NCBI GenBank assembly: GCA_025999255.1
Contig: BNXB01000008.1
Span: forward strand, 1 to 36,710
DNA length: 36,710 bases
Direction: 5' to 3'
Source of the DNA: Bacteroidia bacterium
GTDB lineage: Bacteria > Bacteroidota > Bacteroidia > Bacteroidales > Azobacteroidaceae
Under the pieces are notes generated by a model. That model was not told the DNA's origin and did no database searches. It was given only the letters and a program-made list of their open reading frames with translations. A program made the position numbers and the translations under genes. How positions within the stretch are numbered: position 1 is the first letter of the stretch; each line of letters starts with the position of its first letter. This document shows positions 9,288 to 16,090 of this stretch, piece after piece.

Positions 9288-9809
9288 TCACAACTCCAAC
9301 AAGCCTTCCGGAAGATCCATCCTGATTATTTTCTGTTTCTCGTCAATTTCCATTATTATTTCTTCGGATGCAGGAATGAGTAATTCCCCGGATTCATGTT
9401 CCACAATAAACAAAACATTGACGGTAGCTTCATCGACATCCACAATCCGGCCGACCGCAGTATTATTTATATCCCGCAAAAGGAACCCTATAAAATAATC
9501 CCAGGTATAAGAATCCCCGGCAGAACCTGATTTCATATATTGTTTCGGAAAATACACTTCGGTATTGGAAAGCATTTTGGCCTTCTCGTCCGTATCAATG
9601 CTTTTCAATTTGACGAATACCGCAGAATCGGATTTAAATCGGTATTCCTCCATTCTGAACGGGACAAGAATTCCATCCAATTCACAAATAAGAAAAGAAC
9701 ATTCATTTTCATCAAACGAATCGTCCGTAAAGGTAAAAGACAACTCCCCTTTAATACCGTGCGGTTTGTTGAAACGGCCTATTTTTATTAAATCCTCCCG
9801 GATGATCAT
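9288..9809 (-). CDS. rimM: Ribosome maturation factor RimM
   Basis: RimM binds ribosomal protein S19 and helps mature the 3' domain of 16S rRNA in the 30S subunit. The 173-residue product has the N-terminal RimM fold (IGRFNKPHGIKGELSF near residue 11) and a C-terminal PRC-barrel-like part (WDYFIGFLLRDI, VGRIVDVDE, ELLIPASEEII). The length is normal. The start ATG at 9809 overlaps the end of murA by four bases (ATGA), so the two are translationally coupled. No obvious defect is visible. Confidence 0.95.
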   Translation of the reverse strand: MIIREDLIKIGRFNKPHGIKGELSFTFTDDSFDENECSFLICELDGILVPFRMEEYRFKSDSAVFVKLKSIDTDEKAKMLSNTEVYFPKQYMKSGSAGDSYTWDYFIGFLLRDINNTAVGRIVDVDEATVNVLFIVEHESGELLIPASEEIIMEIDEKQKIIRMDLPEGLLEL

Positions 9810-11110
9810 ATTCTCGTTATTCTGGCCCCCAATGCATTCAATCGTTTATCAATATCCTGGTATCCGCGATCAATCTGATCAATATTGTGAATGCGACTGG
9901 TACCCTCCGCACTCATAGCGGCAATCAACAAAGCGATTCCAGCCCGGATATCGGGCGATGTCATATTTGCAGCGCGTAATTTATACCTTCGGGCCGAACC
10001 AATCACAGTTGCACGATGTGGATCGCACAAAATAATCTGCGCTCCCATATCAATTAATTTATCGACAAAAAACAACCTGCTTTCAAACATTTTCTGATGA
10101 ATGAGAACGCTTCCGTTGGCTTGTGTTGCCACGACAAGGAAAACGCTCAGTAAGTCGGGGGTAAGTCCGGGCCACGGGGCATCGGCAATAGTCATAATGG
10201 AACCGTCAATAAATGTTTCGATGGAATAGGAATCCTGCTGAGGCACAATAATATTATCTCCTTCCTGTTCTACAATAATCCCGAAACGGCGGAATGCATC
10301 CGGAATGATTCCCAAGTTATCAAAAGAAACATCTTTTATACGGATACCGGATGCTGTCATAGCAGCCATACCAATAAAACTGCCTATTTCAATCATATCC
10401 GGCAAAACCGTATGAACACAGCCGCCTAAAGAATCCACCCCTTCAATATTCAGCAAATTAGAACCTAATCCGTCGATTTTAGCCCCCATAGACCGGAGCA
10501 TTCGTGTAAGCTGTTGCAGATAAGGCTCACAAGCAGCGTTGTAAATAGTAGTCTTTCCTTTCGCCAGTACGGAAGCCATCAAAATGTTGGCAGTACCGGT
10601 TACAGATGCTTCGTCGAGAAGCATATAAGCGCCTTTCAATCCGGGGGATGTCACCTCATAGAGCTGCCTCTTTGTATCATACTCGAATTCAGCTCCTAAT
10701 TTCTGAATTCCAATAAAGTGAGTATCCAGACGACGGCGGCCTATTTTATCACCTCCGAGTTTAGGAATCAAAGCTTTACCAAAACGGGCAACCAATGGGC
10801 CGACAATCATCACTGATCCTCTCAATGAAGCGCTTTTTTTCAAAAATTCATCCGATTCCAGGTAATCGAGGTTGATTTCATCAGCCTGAAAATTGTAAGT
10901 CCCCGGCGAAGGATGGTCCACCTTCACTCCCATTTCTCCCAGAAGAACAATCAGATTATTTACATCAAGAATATCCGGAATATTATGAATCGTGACCTTT
11001 CCCGGGGTCAATAATGTTGCACAAATAATCTGCAGAGCTTCATTTTTGGCTCCCTGAGGCACAATCTCTCCCGACAGGCGGTGCCCTCCTTCAATAACAA
11101 ATGAGGCCAT
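9806..11110 (-). CDS. murA: UDP-N-acetylglucosamine 1-carboxyvinyltransferase MurA, Cys-to-Asp active site
   Basis: It transfers enolpyruvate from PEP to UDP-GlcNAc in the first committed step of peptidoglycan synthesis, in the cytoplasm. The 434-residue protein carries the substrate-binding Lys-Asn pair (GAKNEAL, K22-N23). The catalytic loop reads KLGGDKIGRRRLDTH, so the residue matching Cys115 of the E. coli enzyme is Asp121 (codon GAT, complement at 10748-10750). Further conserved parts include ASVTGTANILMAS and DRGYQDIDKRL. Asp at this position is known from naturally fosfomycin-resistant MurA enzymes such as those of Mycobacterium and Chlamydia, where it keeps activity but blocks the drug's covalent attack. 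The gene lies between the DUF4290 gene (16-base gap) and rimM (4-base overlap). Confidence 0.96.
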   Translation of the reverse strand: MASFVIEGGHRLSGEIVPQGAKNEALQIICATLLTPGKVTIHNIPDILDVNNLIVLLGEMGVKVDHPSPGTYNFQADEINLDYLESDEFLKKSASLRGSVMIVGPLVARFGKALIPKLGGDKIGRRRLDTHFIGIQKLGAEFEYDTKRQLYEVTSPGLKGAYMLLDEASVTGTANILMASVLAKGKTTIYNAACEPYLQQLTRMLRSMGAKIDGLGSNLLNIEGVDSLGGCVHTVLPDMIEIGSFIGMAAMTASGIRIKDVSFDNLGIIPDAFRRFGIIVEQEGDNIIVPQQDSYSIETFIDGSIMTIADAPWPGLTPDLLSVFLVVATQANGSVLIHQKMFESRLFFVDKLIDMGAQIILCDPHRATVIGSARRYKLRAANMTSPDIRAGIALLIAAMSAEGTSRIHNIDQIDRGYQDIDKRLNALGARITRI

Positions 11111-11126
11111 GTATAATCCAGGTATT

Positions 11127-11720
11127 TTATTTATTTTGCCTTCTTGTAAGATTTTTATTTTTCTTCATCAAAATATCTTTTGACTCGGTCAATTTAACGG
11201 ATTCTTCATTCAACACAATTTTCCCTTCGGAAAGATATTCCAAGTCTTTAAAAATTTTAGAATCATCCACAGCCTCCTTATTCCATGTCAAAAATGATTT
11301 TTTCATGTGGTTGGCCAACAAACCGATTAACTGGGTACGTTCTTCTCCCGGTTCATATTCCTCAGCCTTTTTAATCATGTTTTCCAGATTTTTACCATAA
11401 TGCTTATAGGCAATAGCCCCCTGGCTATACGGTAATTTATTAGGCTTGGCATACAAATCTTCTTTCTTGATCACCTCATAAGGATAATCGATATCCAGAC
11501 TGAAATCCGACATAATGGCCAAATGATCCCATAAAATGTGTTTAAAGTCATTCACATCCCTCAAATGCGGGAACATATTACCCATAATATTTATGATGGT
11601 ATCGGCACATCGTTTCCGTTCGTTCCGGTCGGAAACCGAAACACAATAATCCACCATATTCTGAATGTTTCGTCCGTATTCCGGCAAAACCAGTTGTTTT
11701 TCCTGCGTGTTATATCTCAT
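11127..11720 (-). CDS. DUF4290 domain protein
   Basis: This conserved Bacteroidota protein has no assigned function. The preferred start is the ATG at 11720, which gives the family-like opening MRYNTQEKQLVLPEYGRNIQ (197 residues). ATGs at 11753 and 11780 are in frame but only add an unconserved leader (MDAKSLKSYKS...). The body is mostly helical, with HLRDVNDFKHILWDHLAIM and a basic tail (MKKNKNLTRRQNK). It has no signal peptide or membrane segment, so it is probably cytoplasmic. It is the first gene of an operon with murA and rimM, a linkage I recall as common in Bacteroidales; this hints at, but does not prove, a role tied to cell-wall synthesis or ribosome maturation. Confidence 0.85.
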   Translation of the reverse strand: MRYNTQEKQLVLPEYGRNIQNMVDYCVSVSDRNERKRCADTIINIMGNMFPHLRDVNDFKHILWDHLAIMSDFSLDIDYPYEVIKKEDLYAKPNKLPYSQGAIAYKHYGKNLENMIKKAEEYEPGEERTQLIGLLANHMKKSFLTWNKEAVDDSKIFKDLEYLSEGKIVLNEESVKLTESKDILMKKNKNLTRRQNK

Positions 11721-11801
11721 GCTTTTATATGATTTCAATGATTTAGCATCCATGACAATATTAATTAATTTAGTTATCATCCGTTGAATACAACCATGTT
11801 A

Positions 11802-11833
11802 CAAATATAATACTTTTCGTCTCAATATACAAA
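11802..11833 (-). promoter_or_regulatory. Promoter of the DUF4290-murA-rimM operon
   Basis: On the minus strand, TTTG (11833-11830), a 20-base spacer and TATATTTG (11809-11802) match the Bacteroidota housekeeping promoter exactly. Transcription would begin near 11795, giving a 75-base leader to the preferred start at 11720. It begins only 3 bases from the tsaB stop codon. Confidence 0.8.
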
Positions 11834-11835
11834 TT

Positions 11836-12534
11836 TTATCCGGAGTTTCCAAGCACCTTGTTTTTTGCAATTGTCGCAATAAATTCTTTCAAATAAAAAG
11901 GCTCAAAATAAGCCGTATCTTCAAAACGTTTTTCCCTGTATGCCTCTTCCGATAAAGAAACCATAAAAGAAGCCAAAGGCACAATATCGTCCAGGAAGAA
12001 AGCATTGGAAGAATGAATTACAGACTTGCTCTTTTCCGAACCGTCCCCATAAAATAAAACTTTACCTCCGGAAAGATAACCGGAAAAAGAATTTTCATCA
12101 ACAACCATAGCCGAAACATCCTGTAAAAGCTGCATTTGGGAATTATAAACAGCGGTATAGACTTCCATTCGTCTGGCATCTATCATAGGACAATAAAAAT
12201 CCACAGTTTGCTCTTTGAATATTGCAAAATTAGTCATAATCTGCAATGTCGGAATAGCAATCAAAGGAATACCCCATCCATAACAGAGCCCTTTAGCCTC
12301 AGAAATTCCGATTCTCAATCCGGTATAGGAACCAGGTCCGCTACCTACCGCAACAGCATCCGGAACCAGATGATTTTTCCTCGCAAACGCCATAACTTCC
12401 GCGACAAACACTCCCAGCAAAGAAGCATGCCGGACACTTGTCCTGTCCTCTTTCTCCAAAATGAGTACTCCATCCTTTGCCAAAGCCACCGAGCAGACCT
12501 TGGTAGATGTATCAATGTTAATTATACATGCCAT
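11836..12534 (-). CDS. tsaB: tRNA threonylcarbamoyladenosine synthesis protein TsaB
   Basis: TsaB is the non-catalytic scaffold partner of TsaD in forming the t6A modification at position 37 of ANN-decoding tRNAs. The 232-residue product begins with the ASKHA-fold phosphate motif IINIDTSTKVCSVAL. It contains the family signature AVGSGPGSYTGLRIGISEAK, then GIPLIAIPTLQIM and MIDARRMEVYTAVY. The length fits the family. The C-terminal tail (YLKEFIATIAKNKVLGNSG) is unremarkable. The gene is divergent from yicC and has its own promoter. Confidence 0.95.
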   Translation of the reverse strand: MACIINIDTSTKVCSVALAKDGVLILEKEDRTSVRHASLLGVFVAEVMAFARKNHLVPDAVAVGSGPGSYTGLRIGISEAKGLCYGWGIPLIAIPTLQIMTNFAIFKEQTVDFYCPMIDARRMEVYTAVYNSQMQLLQDVSAMVVDENSFSGYLSGGKVLFYGDGSEKSKSVIHSSNAFFLDDIVPLASFMVSLSEEAYREKRFEDTAYFEPFYLKEFIATIAKNKVLGNSG

Positions 12535-12544
12535 AATTTACTTG

Positions 12545-12552
12545 CAAAAGTA
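12545..12552 (-). promoter_or_regulatory. -7 promoter element of tsaB
   Basis: TACTTTTG on the minus strand (12552-12545) fits TAnnTTTG and lies 10 bases before the tsaB start at 12534, implying a very short leader. No good TTTG at -33. Confidence 0.45.
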
Positions 12553-12568
12553 CATTTTTATGTTGAAT

Positions 12569-12602
12569 TTTGAGGATTTTTTCAATATAAAAACTATTTT
12601 TG
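12569..12602 (+). promoter_or_regulatory. Promoter of yicC-gmk-nadD
   Basis: TTTG (12569-12572), a 22-base spacer and TATTTTTG (12595-12602) approximate the Bacteroidota promoter. The yicC start at 12621 is 18 bases downstream. Confidence 0.5.
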
Positions 12603-12620
12603 CAGAATAATAATGTGACC

Positions 12621-13493
12621 ATGATCCAATCAATGACCGGATTCGGGAAATCAACTACCGAATTATCCAACAAGAAAATAAGCGTAGAAATTAAATCACT
12701 CAACAGCAAGCAACTTGATTTAAACACGAGGATACCAAGCATTTACAGAGAAAAAGAAATGCAAATCCGTAATACTTTAATGCAAGCAATTGAACGTGGT
12801 AAAGTCGATTTTTTGATCTTCATTGAAAATATAGACAAAAATATTTCATCCCAAATCAACCAGGGAGCTGTAGAAAATTATTATGATCAGATTAAATCTA
12901 TTGCTGAAAATCTGAATCTGTCACTCCCTTCCGATCCGTTTTCAGTTATTCTCCGCTTACCGGAGACAATCAAAACGGAATTTTCAGAAGTGGATGATTC
13001 CGAATGGGAATCCGTTTATAAAACGATAGAAGAAGCATTAAAACAATTTACGGATTTTCGTATTCAGGAAGGTGAAATGCTTGAAAAACTGTTCATACAA
13101 AAAATTGGAAATATCGGTAACCTGTTAAAGGAAATTGAAATATATGAACCGGAACGGGTAGAGAAGGTTCGTAATAAAATGCAGGAAGGCTTATCTAAAA
13201 TCGATATCGGATCATACGATCAGAACCGTTTTGAACAGGAAATGATATTTTATATCGAACGACTGGATATCAACGAAGAAAAAAACAGGCTTGCCAACCA
13301 CCTCAAGTATTTCGGGGAAACTCTGAATAATGAGAAAAGCCAGGGGCGCAAACTGGGTTTCATTGTACAGGAAATAGGCAGGGAAGTCAACACAATGGGT
13401 TCCAAATCCAACCACGCGGAAATGCAGAAGTTAGTAGTACAAATGAAAGACGAATTAGAACAAATTAAAGAACAGATACTGAACGTTTTATAA
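12621..13493 (+). CDS. yicC: YicC-family endoribonuclease
   Basis: The family includes E. coli YicC, a metal-dependent endoribonuclease linked to small-RNA turnover. The start at 12621 gives the conserved opening MIQSMTGFGKST (290 residues); an upstream in-frame start at 12600 falls inside the promoter element. The N-terminal YicC domain (VEIKSLNSKQLDLNTRIPS) is followed by the helical C-terminal DUF1732 domain with RFEQEMIFYIERLDINEE, HLKYFGETL, GRKLGFIVQEIGREVNTMGS and KSNHAEMQKLVVQMKDELE, all family hallmarks. It is upstream of gmk on the same strand, a linkage seen in many bacteria. A repeat-rich 90-base spacer separates the two. Confidence 0.93.
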   Translation: MIQSMTGFGKSTTELSNKKISVEIKSLNSKQLDLNTRIPSIYREKEMQIRNTLMQAIERGKVDFLIFIENIDKNISSQINQGAVENYYDQIKSIAENLNLSLPSDPFSVILRLPETIKTEFSEVDDSEWESVYKTIEEALKQFTDFRIQEGEMLEKLFIQKIGNIGNLLKEIEIYEPERVEKVRNKMQEGLSKIDIGSYDQNRFEQEMIFYIERLDINEEKNRLANHLKYFGETLNNEKSQGRKLGFIVQEIGREVNTMGSKSNHAEMQKLVVQMKDELEQIKEQILNVL

Positions 13494-13579
13494 ATTGATA
13501 ATTGACAATTGATAATTGACAATTGTTTTTTGAGCAAGCCTATTATTAATTGTCAATTATCAATTATCAATTGTCAATT
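13494..13579. repeat. Two opposed heptanucleotide arrays between yicC and gmk
   Basis: Four and a half units of ATTGATA/ATTGACA (13494-13525) face four and a half units of AATTGTC/AATTATC (13548-13579). The arrays are inverted copies of each other with one or two differing bases, around a 22-base middle, so the transcript could fold into a long AU-rich hairpin. The right array ends four bases before the gmk start. The same heptamer recurs at 36602-36657. Confidence 0.9.
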
Positions 13580-13583
13580 AATT

Positions 13584-14150
13584 ATGGATGGTAAGTTAAT
13601 TATTATTTCAGCACCTTCGGGTTCAGGCAAATCAACGATTATTGATTATGTCCTGTCTCAAGGTCTCAATCTGAAATTTTCTATTTCCGCAACCAGCAGA
13701 AGTCCCCGGGGAAAAGAGAAGGATGGCGTGGAGTACTATTTTCTCTCCGAAAATGATTTCCGTACAAGAATAGATACGGGAGATTTTCTGGAATATGAAG
13801 AAGTTTATCCCGGTTTATATTACGGTACTTTAAAAAGCGAAATAAATCGTATATTTGCAGAAGGTAAGAACGTCATTCTCGATTTGGATGTAGTTGGAGG
13901 ATGTCATGTAAAGGACAACTATGGTAATAAGGCATTATCAATATTTATTCAACCTCCCTCAGTGGAAGAATTGAGAAAAAGGCTTGAAGCAAGAGGTACC
14001 GATACTCCGGAAACAATCAGCAAGAGAATATCGAAAGCTGTAAAAGAGATGGAGTATGCATCCCAATTTGATAAGATAATCAACAACCACAATTTAGAGG
14101 ACGCACAACAAGAAACTATACTAACCATCAAAAAATTTTTAGGATCATAA
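13584..14150 (+). CDS. gmk: Guanylate kinase
   Basis: It phosphorylates GMP to GDP with ATP in the cytoplasm. The ATG at 13584 gives MDGKLIIISAPSGSGKSTI with the P-loop at residues 10-17 and a normal length of 188 residues. A longer in-frame start at 13509 would translate the heptanucleotide repeats (NCQLSIINCQL) and is rejected. Conserved parts are SATSRSPRGKEKDGVEYYF (GMP binding), EYEEVYPGLYYGT and VILDLDVVGG. The stop codon overlaps the nadD start by one base (TAATG), which indicates translational coupling. No Shine-Dalgarno sequence is visible; the leader is AT-rich repeat. Confidence 0.96.
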   Translation: MDGKLIIISAPSGSGKSTIIDYVLSQGLNLKFSISATSRSPRGKEKDGVEYYFLSENDFRTRIDTGDFLEYEEVYPGLYYGTLKSEINRIFAEGKNVILDLDVVGGCHVKDNYGNKALSIFIQPPSVEELRKRLEARGTDTPETISKRISKAVKEMEYASQFDKIINNHNLEDAQQETILTIKKFLGS

Positions 14151-14779
14151 TGAAAATAGGTATTTTTCCGGGATCATTCAATCCCGTACACATTGGACAC
14201 TTGGCTATTGCAAATTACATTTGCGAGTTTGAAGGTTACGACGAAATCTGGTTTCTGATTACACCGCAAAATCCGGTAAAAGGTCAGACAGATCTCATGG
14301 ACAAGGAATTTCGACTAGTATTGGTCGAAAATTCCATAAAAGATTACTCTAAATTCAAAACTTGTACTATTGAATGGGAAATGTCCCCTCCGACTTATAC
14401 GGTTAATACGCTCCAAAAATTGAGAGTGAGATATCCCCAATTCCAGTTCGAACTGATTATCGGATCCGACAATTGGGAAATTTTCCACCGTTGGAAAGAT
14501 TATCAAATGATTCTGAAAAATTTCAGATTATTGATATATCCACGTAAGGGTAGCAGTAATATTTTAACAAATCATCCGAATGTAAGAGTAAGTCGTCAGG
14601 CTCCTAAAATTGAAGTATCTTCCTCTTTCATCAGAAAAGCTTTAAGAAAAAAGAAAGATATCCGGTTTTTCCTGCCTGAAGGAATTTATGAAAAAATAAT
14701 TGAATCCTGTTTTTTTGAGAGAATAGAACCGGTCGAAACCGAGATTTCCGAAGGAAAGTTTTTGACTGATGAAGAATAA
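14150..14779 (+). CDS. nadD: Nicotinate-nucleotide adenylyltransferase
   Basis: It adenylates nicotinate mononucleotide in NAD synthesis. The nucleotidyltransferase signature GSFNPVHIGHLAIANY (GxFxPxHxGH) is at residues 8-23, and the second motif, VSSSFIRKAL, corresponds to the ISxTxIR motif. FELIIGSDNWEIFHRWKD is the usual central segment. At 209 residues it is slightly longer than most relatives because of an acidic tail (ERIEPVETEISEGKFLTDEE) that looks non-catalytic. It overlaps gmk by one base and is the last gene of the yicC-gmk-nadD unit. Confidence 0.95.
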   Translation: MKIGIFPGSFNPVHIGHLAIANYICEFEGYDEIWFLITPQNPVKGQTDLMDKEFRLVLVENSIKDYSKFKTCTIEWEMSPPTYTVNTLQKLRVRYPQFQFELIIGSDNWEIFHRWKDYQMILKNFRLLIYPRKGSSNILTNHPNVRVSRQAPKIEVSSSFIRKALRKKKDIRFFLPEGIYEKIIESCFFERIEPVETEISEGKFLTDEE

Positions 14780-14780
14780 C

Positions 14781-14800
14781 GCGATGCGAACCGGCATCGC
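14781..14800 (+). terminator. Small hairpin after nadD
   Basis: GCGATGC (14781-14787) pairs with GCATCGC (14794-14800) across a 6-base loop, directly after the nadD stop. No T-tract follows, so intrinsic termination is doubtful. Confidence 0.3.
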
Positions 14801-14855
14801 TATCGGTGAAAGTCGCATATTGACGCAGAAAAATAACTGAAAATAATTGAACAGA

Positions 14856-14912
14856 GAGGCTGTCTCATAAGGGAGGCCACTTTTTTAGTGGCCTCCCTTA
14901 TGAGACAGCCTC
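14856..14912. repeat. Perfect 57-base palindrome (26-bp arms) between convergent genes
   Basis: The arms at 14856-14881 and 14887-14912 are perfectly complementary around a loop of five T. The outer end begins GAGGCTGTCTCATAAG. It may be a bidirectional terminator for nadD (+) and the tlpA-like gene (-), although neither side has a strong T-tract after the stem. The outer sequence also resembles ends of some insertion sequences, so a minimal mobile-element relic is an alternative. Confidence 0.8.
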
Positions 14913-14927
14913 ATTCTATTACAAAAA

Positions 14928-16073
14928 TCATTTAAGATATTTTTCTAAGGCTTTGACCAAAGCATCGCCCCGCAGATTTCGCTCAACAATCTTACCTTGC
15001 GGATCCAGCAGAAAGTTAGCAGGAATAGCAGAAATGGCGTATAATACACCGGCTTCATTTTTCCAACCTTGCAAATCGGAAACTTGCGTCCATTCCAATT
15101 GATCTTTTTCTACAGCTTGCAACCATTTTTCGCGATCACCCGGATTATCGAATGACACGCCCAGAATAGTGAATCCTTTATCTTTGTATTTTTGATAAGC
15201 TGCTACCACATTCGGATTCTCTTGGCGACAAGGTCCACACCATGATGCCCAAAAGTCGATCAACAGATATTTACCTCTGAAATCGGAAAGTTTAACCGCT
15301 TTGCCGTCCGGATCGTTTTGCGTAAAATCAGGTGCAATGGCGCCCACCGATGTTGCCGCCCACTTGTCTATAAGTGTTTGCGTTTCCTGTCCACGTTTGG
15401 AAGCGCGAAGTTTTGCAGAATACAAGTCAAACACTTCTTGTGCATCTTTGGCATCCGGAGAATAGCCGACTATTGTTCTGTAAAGACCATCCAAAGCATA
15501 ATAAGCATCGGGATTTGCTTTGATAAAATCAGTAGCGGCTGTTTTTGTCTGTGCTGACAACGCTTTATTCTCGGCTTCTACTTTAGCTTTGTTCGCTTGA
15601 TCTTTCCGTTCCTCATCCGTTAGTTTGCCCCACCAATCATAAAGTTCCGATCGCTTTGCATTGATCGGTTTCGTTATTTCCGACCATTTTTTTGCATCGG
15701 AGTTAATAACCGATCCTGCAATGCTTGCATTTTTAACAGAATCCGCACTGGTAATCGTGATGATTCCCTGTTCTACATAGAGCGTCAGTCTATCTTTTAC
15801 ATTTCTTGAATACACGGCGCCTGCTTCGTAATTAATTGCGATGATCGCTCTAAAAGGATCTTCGGCTACGCCTTTAAACTCAAATTTGTTGTCTTTTACA
15901 GCCACCGAATCAATTACTTCTCCGGTTGATGGAGATACAAGATATGCCCTAACAGCTTTGAAATTACCTAATTTACCTTTCAGCGTATAGGCGTTATCCG
16001 CTGCCGTCACATTCAGATTACAGCCAATCAACACTATGATAGCTAATACTTTTACAAAAATTTTTCTTTTCAT
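14928..16073 (-). CDS. TlpA-like thiol-disulfide oxidoreductase with N-terminal DUF4369-type domain
   Basis: This is a periplasmic, probably membrane-attached, thioredoxin-fold protein of 381 residues. The N-terminal signal has a possible lipobox (LIGC, Cys18), although signal peptidase I cleavage after TAA is also possible. Residues about 25-130 resemble the DUF4369 domain (YTLKGKL, VRAYLVSPSTGEVIDSVAV). A helical linker follows. The C-terminal AhpC/TSA-thioredoxin domain carries the redox motif FWASWCGPCRQENP (near residue 276) and the cis-proline segment SAIPANFLLDP. Both cysteines are present, so it should be active, most likely as a reductant or isomerase. It follows SusD1 by 17 bases and is the last gene of the SusC1-SusD1 operon. 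A 71-base internal piece of it is repeated at 21400-21470. Confidence 0.92.
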   Translation of the reverse strand: MKRKIFVKVLAIIVLIGCNLNVTAADNAYTLKGKLGNFKAVRAYLVSPSTGEVIDSVAVKDNKFEFKGVAEDPFRAIIAINYEAGAVYSRNVKDRLTLYVEQGIITITSADSVKNASIAGSVINSDAKKWSEITKPINAKRSELYDWWGKLTDEERKDQANKAKVEAENKALSAQTKTAATDFIKANPDAYYALDGLYRTIVGYSPDAKDAQEVFDLYSAKLRASKRGQETQTLIDKWAATSVGAIAPDFTQNDPDGKAVKLSDFRGKYLLIDFWASWCGPCRQENPNVVAAYQKYKDKGFTILGVSFDNPGDREKWLQAVEKDQLEWTQVSDLQGWKNEAGVLYAISAIPANFLLDPQGKIVERNLRGDALVKALEKYLK

Positions 16074-16090
16074 TTTTATGTCTATTTAAA

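Noticed and set aside
13509..13583. N-terminal extension of Gmk
   Set aside because: It would translate heptanucleotide repeats; the start at 13584 gives the normal length and conserved opening.
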